64,000 nt of DNA, taken from a virus. The position numbers and the translations under genes were made by a program. Location: the IMG/VR virus record IMGVR_UViG_3300027754_004232, positions 28,194 to 92,193 of that record, one strand, 5' to 3'. The stretch's first letter is position 1; every line of letters begins with the position of its first letter. The notes below the pieces were generated by a model that ran no database searches, was not told the DNA's origin, and worked only from the letters and a program-made list of their open reading frames with translations. Below are positions 34,054 to 46,000 of the stretch, piece after piece.

Positions 34054-37000
34054 TTAACCCATTTCATCTGTTATTTGCCTATCTATTTCACTAGTTATCC
34101 ATCCTTTTAGAGACTCAGTAGCATCTGTTACTGCTGCATAAACACTACTAGTATCAAAATTAACATTTAATGAAGCATTTAAAGTGCCCATTATTTCTAA
34201 ATTTAATGTTCCTGGTATTCTATTTATTGCAGCACTTAATTCATCTACATATGTTTTAAATTTTTCTAATGATGAGCTAAAACCGCTGTTAAATCCTGTT
34301 GAATTTGTACCAAATTGTGTAACTGCATTATTAAATTTATCTATTGGTCCTGATCCTATTTTTATTTCAGTTTTTAGTATTCTTGAAAGTTCTTCAAAAC
34401 TAGACTTTGCTATGTTTATTTGATTGTTATTGTTAGAACCGCCATCTGGCCTGTTCATTCTTGATATAGCAGCATCAAATCTTGATGTTCCATTATTAAA
34501 TGTTATTGCAGCTTGCAAAAGTAAGCCAGATGTTTTGCCTCCACTATTTGTTCTTCCTCCAGCATAATAACCAACAGTACCACCATTTGCAAAACCTTCA
34601 ACATCTTTTCCAGTATTTATTGCATGTAGTAAAGAAGCATTCTTAGATGATTGTCTTGCATTAACAACAAACTCACCTGGAGTTAACATGGCTGGAATAG
34701 TGTCAGAGCTAGATGATGGTATTCCACCTTTAGAAAAATATAATTCTTCATTGGCCATAGCATCTTGTTGTGCTTGTAATGCTTCCATCTTAGCTTTTAA
34801 CTGCTCTATTTCTCCTATGCTTTGTTTAGGATCTGTTTTTACTACTGCGTTTGTATTATCTGGTTTCTTATCTTTTACATCTGGTGGAGTTGTTGTTGGT
34901 TGAGTAGGTGGCAGTAAAGGCATAGTCCTTGTTTGTTTTTGTTTTTGTTGTTCTTGTTTTTGCTCTTGTTCTTTTGCTAATTGTATTGGCTTTGTTTCTA
35001 TTGCATATGAACCAAGCTCCTGTGGTCCTTCAGCATAATTCCCTGCATCTCCAATTCTGCTCACACCAGCTTTTTTATTAGCATCTGGCCCTTTGAAGAA
35101 ATTAAATCCAAGTTGTTTTTCAAAATTTTTGCTAAGAACCTCATTTCTACTATTTCTCTGTGCATCTCCTGCCTTAAGATTCATTTCATATATCTGCTGC
35201 TTATCACCAGATTGAATTGCTTCCATCATTCCTTTTTGAGTAATACCAGCATTTTTTAATCGCTTTTCAAAACTAGTTGAACTATCTCCATAAGCAAGAT
35301 ATTCTATTAAACCACCAGTTGCTGAATAACCAACATCTTGCCCACTATTTATCGCACTTAATAAATCGCCATGTTTAGCAGTAGCACCAGCATTTATTAC
35401 AAACTCACCAGGAGATAGCATAGCAGGTACTGTATCTGTACCTTTAGGCTTAAAGTAAGATGGATTAGGGTTTGGTCTATATGATGGAACATTACCGCCA
35501 GTTGCAAGGTAGTTTACTACTCCACCAACTGACATGCCTGTGGCTCTAGCATCTCGCATTCTCTGATACTTTTGCATAATTCTAATTCGGCCTTCATTAT
35601 CTCCTTGTTCAAGTGCTGCAATTTCATCAGCTTGATTTCTATCATCGATTTGATTAACCAATTGCACTCCACCTTGCTGTGGGGTTATTTCTCCCCTTCT
35701 TGTGCGATTTGCAATACTGTTTGCATCATCTGATGGTAATGGGCCGTTTGATGATTTAACAACATTTGTTTGTGATTTACTATTAGGATCTGATTCTGCT
35801 TTTTTATTTGGTTCTTGTCCATCACCCTTAATTTGTTTTGATATCTCCACTAATCTTTGATATGTATTTTTATTTTCTAATAATGCAATTGTTGCTTGTC
35901 TTTCAAATATTGTTTTTCCTTCATCATCTTGTTTTGGGAAAGAATTTACTCTAAACAAACCACCATCCATTAATCCTTGAACAACATCTTCTTTATTTGC
36001 TGGAAAATTTAAATAACCATAATTACTAATACTTGCTGTAGCATCAAGAGCCTTCAATACATTATTGTCTAATCCACTTTTATATGGATATAAACCTTTT
36101 GCCATTAATACTTCTATTATTTGCTCATTATCCATTTGTGGAACAGCAGTTCTAAAATCAGTCGCACTAAAGTCTATTTCTGTATCTACCTTCTTGCCAA
36201 AATTTACATTTCCTATTCCATTTTCACCTATACCATTACCTGTTAATTTTCCAAATCTTGTAAACGATTGAATATTTTTATCAGACTTTTCTTCTAAAAC
36301 TTCAAGAAAACCTCTTCCTTTTTTTATTTGATTTGTGCTTGCAAATAATTTATTAGCTTTTCCTTCTCTATCTAAAAACATTAATGCTTCAAATATACCT
36401 TGTGCTTGTGCAGTTATAAATTCTGGATCACCACTAATATCAGATCTTTTTGCTTTTTCTTTTATTAATTTTTCAACTAAAACTTGTGGGTCTTTAGTTA
36501 TAGCTTTTCCATATGTTTCTATATATGAAGCCATCTCTGGACCTTTTGAAGTTGCTGCCTTTTCAAAAGAGTTCATGGTTATAAATGAATCAACTATTTT
36601 CTTTTGTCCTGCTGATATATTTGATAACGACTTTTTATCTATAGTTGTTTCCTCTCCTTTTATTAATTTTTGAAGTTCTTGTTGCCCAACTTCAAAAGCA
36701 AACTTTGGCGTTATTCCTGTTGGATCTTCTTCTGGATTATCTTGTATTAATTTCATTTTTCCAATAATTGCCTGTGCCTGTGCCTCTCTTTGCAAATATA
36801 TTTTTGCTATTGCTTCTGGACTTCCTTTTCTTCTAAAGAAATAATTGTCTTCTTTTGCACCCTTTTCTTTAATGAATTTATCTACATTTTGTGATCCTAC
36901 TTCATTAATTAAACCGCTATTTACATAGTCACCTTGAATGCCTGACTCTTTAAGTTTTGCTTTTTGTTTTTCTATATCTTTTGTTTTAGCAATAGCACCT

Positions 37001-40000
37001 TGTTTATCTAAAACATTTGAAGTGTCTAATTTTGCTGCTGTATCTTTTTTAAATTTAGCTTCTTTTTCATTTTTTAATCTTTGCTGTTCATCTGCTATTT
37101 TTTGTTTTTCTTCTGCTATTCTTTTATCAAATTGTTTTTTTGCATCATTAATTTCTTGTGTATAATTCATCTGTCCTTTTTGTTTTATTCCTAATGCAAA
37201 ATCAACATAACCTTTAGATGATTCATTTACTTTTATTTGTTTTTTACCAAGGTTAGTTTCTGGAAAGTATTTATCAAATTCTGCTTTAGAAGGTATTAAA
37301 TTCGACACACCTAAACTTAAAGTTGAAAGAAGACTATTTTGAACAACTGCTGCTCCTTGACCGCTAGATATCTCATCTTTAATCGTTCTATATTCACTTG
37401 AAAAATAATCTATCCCTCTATCTCTTGATTTTTTATCAATTTCTGCTTGTGAATTAAAAAGATTTAACTTAGATTCTTTAGAAAGTCCAACATCATAATT
37501 ATCTAATTCTTTACCAAGTTTTCCTGATTCAACAGTTTTATTTGCTAGTGTAGTGAAATTTTCATTATATAACTTTATTATATTTTGTTTTTCATCGCTT
37601 TTTGTAATAGCTTTATTTATAGTTGAAGGCCAATTTCTAGAAGAACCGAATACTACATTTGATTCCTTTAAATAATCATCATTTCTTTTTTCTTCATTTA
37701 GTTTGTCCGCTTTAGTTTTTAATTCTCCAGAAAAACTAGCTACTTGCAAATATTTTTGTTTAATAGCATTTTTATATTCATCGCTATTCATAAATTCTAA
37801 ATTGGAAGATGCATTATTAATTGTATTATTGATATAACCAGCAATACCACCTCCAGCTAAATAAGATGTTTTTCCACTATTTATAGATTGTAATAATGGT
37901 AGATTTTGTTGTGTCGCACTTCTATTTACTACAAATTCTCCTGGTGTCAACATTGCAGGAACTGTATCTGTACCCCTTGGTTTAAATACTGAACCACCAA
38001 CAGCAAAAGCTGAAACTTGAGGTTTGGCTTCTGCACTTGGCAATTGTTGAATTCCACCAAGTCCATTTATAGCTTCATTTAAAGCTTTTATTCTTGCTTC
38101 AGCATTTGTTGCAGCAGTGGATAATCCTTCACCAACTCCAAGTTGAAGTTCTTTTATACTGGCCAAAGCTCTATCAAATTGATCAAATGATATTTCATTT
38201 CCAGCTAATTTTTGTGCTAAACTATTTAATTTTTCTTCAATTCCAGAACCTTTAAAATCACCTTGTATTTTTGTTTGTTCTGTATTAAGTTCCTTGCCTT
38301 TTTGTTCATGAAATTGATTTCTTGCTAAACGCAATGAATCTTTTCCTTTTCCTTCACTTATCTTTTCTTGAGTAATCTCTCTTATTTTTTGAGCTTCACT
38401 TGCCTTATACCCCCCTTCATTTACTAATGTGTTTTCAATTTCACTAGTATTAGTAATAACACCACCAACTGTTTTTATGTTGGTAGGAACTTTTCGTTCA
38501 CCTTTTTCAGCTAAACTTGTTTGTTCTTGTTTGTTTTTTGCTAAAGCTGTAACTTGTCCTTTATATGTATTCAATTTTTGAAAATCTTCTTTAGTATTAA
38601 ATCCAGATTCACCTAAAAATTTACCTTCTTTTTGAACATCTTTAATCTGTGCTACTTTTTGTTGTTCTTTTCCTTTTTCTGCACTTAAACTATTCTTTTG
38701 CATCTCCTGAGTAAACTTTTGTAGCTCAGAATAAAACTTTTCATTTCTTGAATCTAAATTACTAAAATAATCTTGTTGCAATGATTGCTGATTAGCTATT
38801 ATCTGTCTTTGTGCTTCTTCTTGTTGAGCAAAAATTCTAGCTTGTTCTGCAATAAGAGCCTTCTCTTCTGCTTTATCATCCTTACCAGCACCATATCCAT
38901 TAGCATCAAGTATTTGATCTTGTATTTTCTTTCCCGCAGCACCAAAATTATCTAAAAAATCAAATAAAATAGCATTTTGCTCCGTACTCATCCCTTGAAG
39001 GCTACCGCCACTAGCTTGTACTTGATTAAAAATTGCCTGTCCTTGCAACATTTTTTGCTGTTCTTCTGGACCTTGTGTCAATAGCTTTCTTCCTAAAGAT
39101 CTTTTCTCATCTATGTTTTGTCTAACTTGTGAAAGTTTAGCTTGTGCTGCTTCTAATTTCTTTGATTGATCAGTAAGGCTTTTTAATGCATCATTTAAAT
39201 TAGATGATTGAGATTTTAATTTTGTTAATTCTAATGCTGCACTTCTAAAGTCTGCACCACCATTTGTAGACTTATTTGTATTTAATACTTTCTCTTCTTG
39301 AACTCTTATTTGTTGTTGTGTGCTTTTTAATCTAGAAGCTATGGCAGCAGGGTTTTCTGCTGCACCAGCACCAAAACCAGTTAATCTTTGTTGTTGTTCA
39401 GAAAAGTCATTTCTTGCACCTTGTAAGTTTATACTTTCTGCTGCCCCTTGTTGTACTCCAGGAAGTCTCTGTATTTCATTAGCTGCAAAAGATCTAGATT
39501 TACTTCTTAGTTCAGAAAGTTTACCTATTTGATCCCCAATAGCTTTCTGTCTTTTTGCTAAATCTTCAAGTCCACTTATGTATTTATTTCCAGCATCAGT
39601 TAATTTGCTATCTATTTCATTAAATGCACTTATGAGTGGATCACTAATGTCAGACATTAATTTTTGAGTTGCTTTAGAAACATCTCCACCAGCTTCAGCC
39701 AACAATTTAGTAAAGTCTTCTGACGATACTTTTCCACCAACAGAACTTACTACTTGATCAGCAGCAGCACCTGTTATTCCTCTTGCTTTTAATCCTTCTT
39801 TCAATGCATCAGTTATTTGTGTTGATGTGTCCTTTCCAGATATTGGATTAGCTACAGATTGTGCAAGAATGTCTGGTAAAATTTGACTTGCTGCATTTAC
39901 TGCATTGCCTTGACTCTTAAATTGTTCTCCATAAACACCTAATGCACCAGAAGATTCAGTTATTGCTGCATTAAATTTTGCAAAATCAGGAGTTGAACCA

Positions 40001-43000
40001 CCGCTTTTTTCTGCAAAAGAAGTTAACTTTGTTGATCCAATTGAACCTTCAAATAATGATGAATTTGTATCTAACTTTGATGAGAATGAATCAGCAGATG
40101 CAGCAGCAGCATTAACCGCATTACTAAGTGACTGCATTGAATTTATAGCTCTTGCATTTTCTTGTACTGCTTTAGTAGTTACAGACTTTATTTTTTCTGC
40201 TTGGAAAGACTCTTGTAGTGTTTTTATAAATTGTTTTTCTGCATCTGCAATACTAATATCTTGAGCAGAAGCAATCTTAGCAATTTGTTCTTTTCCAGAC
40301 CCACCACCAGCGGACCTTAAATCTTTAAGTAATCCACCCTTAAGATCTTCAAAATTTGTTGTGGCTATATCTCCACCACCAGATTTTATTTTTAATGCTG
40401 CATCTTTACCTATTTGTTCACTGTATTTATTTAAAACATTAGTCAATGGTCCTATTTGTGCAGCGTTAGTTTCTTTTGAAGATTTAGACAATGTTTCATT
40501 ATACTTTTTTTGATTTACATCAGTTCCAGTAAGCCCAAAACTAATAGTGTTTAAGCCTTTCATAAAACTACTATTGTTGCCACCAGATTCTTCATATGCT
40601 TTTGTGGCGTTTTCTTCAGTCACAACTTTTTGATTTTCGGATATTTTTCGTAATGTGGAATCATTTACTTCAAGTAAACCACTTGAAACTCTTTCAAATA
40701 TATTTTGCAAATTATTTAATGCTTGAGCAATTTTTGCTTCTCTTATTTCAGCTTCTGCTTGTTTTATTCCATTGTGGTATCCTTCTATTGCACCAACTAT
40801 TCCAGCTATTCCAGCACCCACACCAGCAACAACTGGGCCAAATTTAGCTAATGATTGACCAGCAACAGCAGCGTATGTGCTTGCTGAACTTAGTGCTGCA
40901 CCAAAAGCTTGTGCTGATTTAAAACTAGATGCTGCACCTTCATCTACCTTTACAGTATCTCCTTCGCCCTTAGAAACTATTCCCGCTGCTGTTCCACCCG
41001 AAGACTTAATTCTTTCACTTAAAAAACTAGCACCCACAGCAGCAGTAGTTAGTCTGTTAGCTACAGTACTTCCTCTTGATTGTTTAAACTGTTGATCTCC
41101 TTCTGAACCAGTTTCAAAGTCAGTTCTTTTTGCACCAAAAAGTGCCCTTTCTCCAAAATCTTTTAATGCTCCACCTTTTGTTAGTTCTCCAGTTTCCTTA
41201 TATCCACCACCAACAAGTTTTTTACCTAAACCAGTATCTCCAGTTATTTCTCCTTGAGCATTAGTCTGTAGTTTTCTTTGCCCTTTACTGGCCTGATTAA
41301 CATAATTATCTACAACTGATTGTACTTGTATATCATTTACTGGCTTTCCTCTTTTTACTGCATCTGCTCTGACTTGTTTTTCTACTCCAGTTCTATATTC
41401 GCCCAAAGCTTCTTGCTTTAAATTTTTCTTGTCTTCCTTAGTAGCCTTTCGGTTAAATGTTGCCTCAAAATTTGCGGTTTTTTGTTTAACAATATCACTT
41501 ATTGATCCTGGACCCCTAGATGATTGTTCACCAACAACTTTATTGTTTTTTGTTACTTCTCCAGATTTATTTACTTTGTATTGGTCTAAATCTACTTTTG
41601 CTTTTGATTGTTCGTCTTCTGCTGTTTTATATTTTGCTTGATCAGCAGCAACAGTTTTCTGAAGTGGTACAAGCCTAGATTTTTCAGATACAAGTTCCCT
41701 TCTTTTATCTGCCAATTGATTGTTTACGCTGTCTAATTTTTTTTGTGCTCTAGCATCACCTGGGTTTGCTCTAAGAAAAGCTTCTTGTTTTTTTTGTGCT
41801 GCTTCAAGACCCTTAATTCCTTTGGATAAATTTTCAGTTACTGTTTGTTGATCTTCTAATGTTTTTGTTGATCTTTCAAGCTGTTGCTTAAGTCTATTCG
41901 CTTCTGCTGATGTATCTACTAATTTTTGCCCTTTTGTTTTAATATCGTTATAGCTAGTTGCTGCTTTAGTTCTTGCCTGACTTCGAGTTAAATCTGGATT
42001 ATTTTGCATCTGCTGATCAACTAGTTGCTTTGCTAATCTAGCCATTTTTCTAGGGTCTGCTGGATCAAAAGTATTGTCCTCACTTAATGGTGTGCCACCC
42101 TTGCCTAATTTTACTGAGCCACCTCTAGCAAATTTAGCAAACTGATTCATAGCATGTAATTTTGAAGAACCAATCTTGTTTGCTTCTTGTGGACTATATA
42201 TGTATTCACCTGGCATTACTAATGCAGGAACAGTACCACCACTAGCAAATCTTGAGGCTTTTGCTAAATTATCTGCACCTATCTTATTAACTGAAGACTT
42301 TCTAATTACAAAAGAGCCTTCGGGCAAATCCATAGGAACAGTGTCGGAGTTTCCAGTTCCTGGTACTAATCCACCAGTTGCAAACCTACCTTTTTTGGTT
42401 CTAGATGTAGCAGCAATACCAGCTAATAATCTTTGGTATTCAGCTTCTTGTGCATCATAGGAAGCTGTATTGCTTGTATTTTTTGTAGCTCTAGGTTTTC
42501 TTGGCTTTCTTGGTTTTTTTACTTTAGCATAAGGATCATAATTATCTTCTGGAATCTGTGTGTTTGGTAAACTTACAATTGGCTTTGCTGCTTGTGCCTG
42601 TGGTTTTAATTCCGATACGACTGGCTTTGCAATCGCTATTGGTATTGTTGCTTGTGCCTGTGGTTTTGTTTCTGAAACGACTGGCTTTGCAGTCGCTGTA
42701 GATCTCAAGCTCCTTAAGTTTTCTGCCAAATTTTCATTCGCTATTCCTCTTTCTCTTACTCTATTTGATTGTCTTTCATTTAATCTAAGATTTCCTTTAA
42801 TGCGATTTTCTGCTGATGTATCTCTAAGTCGTTTTAAGGCATCAGCATTATCTTTAATCTTCTGTTCTTGTGTTCCATATGAGCCTATTTTGGCAAGTTC
42901 CATTTCATCAAATAAAGTTTTTTCTTGTGCAGGAGCAGACTGCTTTCTTGATATGTTATATCTTTCGGACTCTGTTTTCGGAGTTCTTGGTTCTTTTTTA

Positions 43001-46000
43001 GTTTTCTGACTTCTTGCTATTTTAATATTTAAATTTTCGTTGAAATCCCTTTCTTCTCTTTGCATTCTTAGTCTTTGTGCTTGTGGCGATGTGCCTGGAA
43101 TATCAGAAAAGAATTTAAATCTTTTTGGGTCTACTTGTTGTTGTTCTTGAGGTGCTTTATAATTTTCATTTATACCGATTAAATTTTTTGGTTCTAAACT
43201 TTCTTTTGGATTAGGCAACCCTCTTCCTTCTCTTCGTTGTCTATCTAAAGCCAACTTTTTCTGTAGTTCTTTATATTGATCTGAACCTTCAAATACTTTT
43301 GTGTCTCTAGCTATACCAAATGTTTTATTTTGTTGGTTTTCTTCATCTATTCCAGAAATAATGCTGCTTAAACTTGAAGCATTATCAGTTTTTGCTTTTG
43401 TTGCATCTGCTGTACTTGCTGAAGCAAGATTTCTATTTTTTTCTGCTTTAGCAGTTCTAGCAATATTTTCAGCTTTTTTTCTAGCATTTCTTTCTGTAGC
43501 TACTCTTAATTCTTCAGTGCGTTTTTCTTTTGGCGTTTTTGGTTTCCAAGGGAATGTTCCAATGGTTCCAAATTTTATTACATCTTTATCTAGCTGTATA
43601 TTTAATGGGCCACGCTTATCGCCAAAATCATAATCAAACTTAAGATCTTTGATGTTTTTTGTTTGTGAAAACTTATCTTGTGCTCTATTAAGTTTTGCTC
43701 TTAGTTCTTCTGAATGTTTTGGTGGTAGTTTAGAAAGAAGCTCATCTAAAGATTTAACGCCTTTTAAATCGTATGTTGGTTTTACTTCTGTTGGTTTTGT
43801 AGTGCCCTTGTCTGCAAGATCTTTATTTGCTGTAACATTAAATTTTGTACCAAGAAAATTAAATCCAACAGACTTTAATTTCATTGATCCAGATGTTCTT
43901 GCATTTACTATTATTTCCTTAGCAGTTTTTATTTTTTCTTTAAAATCAGCTAATTGTTTTGGGCTTAACGCATTGGTAAATTCTTCTAAGTTTTTTGGTT
44001 TTACAACTGGCTTTGCAGTTGGTTTTGGCTTAGTCGGGATAGGTGCGGTAGCGGTAGCTGTGGCGGTAGGTTTTGGTACTGGTGCTGAAACGACTGGCTT
44101 TGCAGTCGGGATAGGTGCGGTGGCGGTGGCGGTAGGTTTTGGTACTGGTGCTGAAACGACTGGCTTTGCAGTCGGTGCTGAAACGACTGGCTTTGCAGTC
44201 GGGATAGGTGCGGTGGCGGTGGCGGTAGGTTTTGGTACTGGTGCTGAAACGACTGGCTTTGCAGTCGGTGTTGAAACGACTGGCTTTGCAGTCGGTGCTG
44301 GAACATATGGCTTTCCAGTCTTTCTTATTTCATCTAAAATTCTCCTTGCTTCATTTTTTCTTTCTTCCCAGTTTGGTCCTCTAGCCTTAGCTTTTTCTTC
44401 CTGCAAAATTCTCGATGCCTCATTCTTTCTTTCCAACCAATTTGGTCCTTGAGATTCACTTTTTGCTTTATTTAAATCTGCTCTTGCTTTATTTAATCTT
44501 TCATTAAATTTCGGTCCTTGAGGTTTCTCATCATATATTTTTGTCCAAGCAGCAAGTGCAGACTTTGCTTCTGGACTTGCAATGTCTTCGTTATATATTT
44601 TATCCCAAGCAGCAAGTGCAGACTTTACTTTTGGGTTTTCCATTCCTTCATCATCTATTTTTAACCAAGCAGCAAGTGCTTCTTTTTCTGAAATTCCTGG
44701 CTTTGCAGTCGGTGCGGTAGCTATAGGTTTTGATACTGGTTCTGAAACGACTGGTTTTACAGTCGCCTCATCTTCATCTGGCCTTCTACCCGCTTGATTT
44801 ACATATTCTCTATGCCCTCTTTTTACTTGTCTTTCATACTGAAATTTTTTAAATTCTTTAGTGTCACTAATAAGCTTTCCTGTTTTTGGATCTTTTTTAA
44901 GATTGGGTTTTAATAAGTTAAGGGGGTTTAATTTTGACAATGTGTCTCGCACACCACCAAAAATGCCTTTTGCTTTTTTTATTCCTAAATATTTTTCTGC
45001 AAATTTCTGTTTTCTTCTTTCTCCTTTAAATTCAATGTTTTTTCTAGCATCATATGTGTCACTTTGATTAAAATCTGTTAATAGTCTTCCGCTATCTCCA
45101 CCTCTTGATCCTACCAGTTCTCCTGGATAAACAAAACTTTTTAGTATATTGCTTTCTCCCATATCTCCACCACTAGGAAGAAGAATTGATCTTCTGTCAG
45201 CAATATTTCTTTTTTCGTATTGCTTCCTTATTTTACTTTCTGCTTCAAGTTTTTTTGCTTGTTTTTTTTCTTCTATTTGTTTAGGAGAAGAGAATATTTT
45301 TTTGCCAGCTTTATTTCCAAGTGCCCCAAGTCCAAATCCAGAAGCCATAGATCCAACAACTAAACCAGAAAAATATCCCATAAAAGGACCAATACTTGGA
45401 TCATCACCAAGAATAGAATCACCACCAAGTATTCCAGCAGCAAATGGAACCATCCCACCAACAACACCAAGCGAAACACCAAGCAACATTGACTTATCAC
45501 CAACAGTTAATCTTTCGGGTCCACCCCCCTTGCCAAACTTTTGTCTAGCCACTTGATTTTTTGGAACAACTAGTTCGCCTGGCTCAAGTAATGCACGAAC
45601 CTTATCTCCAGAGCCACTTCCCGGTACTATCCCGCCCTTTTTCATCCTTACAATAGGACCACCTTCAAAGTATCCACCTCTTTTTGCTTTAGCAGCTTTC
45701 TGTCTTTGGCTATATGCAGTAGAAGCATTATCTGTTTTAGCTCTCTCTTTTGCTTCTTCATTTGGGCGAATGCCCCTAGCTGCTTCAAAACTATCAAATC
45801 TATTTGGTTTGGTGAATGTTTCTGGATTTGTACCTTGCCATTGACTTCTTGCTTGAGCTTTAGTTGGAGGATCTTTAAAAATAGATCTAAACATTTCATC
45901 TTCTGATTGAGCATTACTTTTTGGGGGTGGTGTCGTAGTCTTTGGACCAGCTTCAGCCCTTGCTTTTCTAAGACTGTTTCTATCTAATAAAGTCTTAAGA

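Noticed and set aside
34044-34062. TATAAATA (T4 late promoter-like) before the 32992-34044 gene on the - strand
   Set aside because: It is the spacer between AAGG and the ATG; the tape measure start has the parallel AGGTATAAAAATG. Both read as ribosome sites, and the late motif proposed here is different.
43649-44452. Long + strand open reading frame rich in Val/Gly/Phe opposite the tape measure gene
   Set aside because: It is the antisense shadow of the Pro-Val-Ala repeat tract; no ribosome site and lies within a clear - strand gene.
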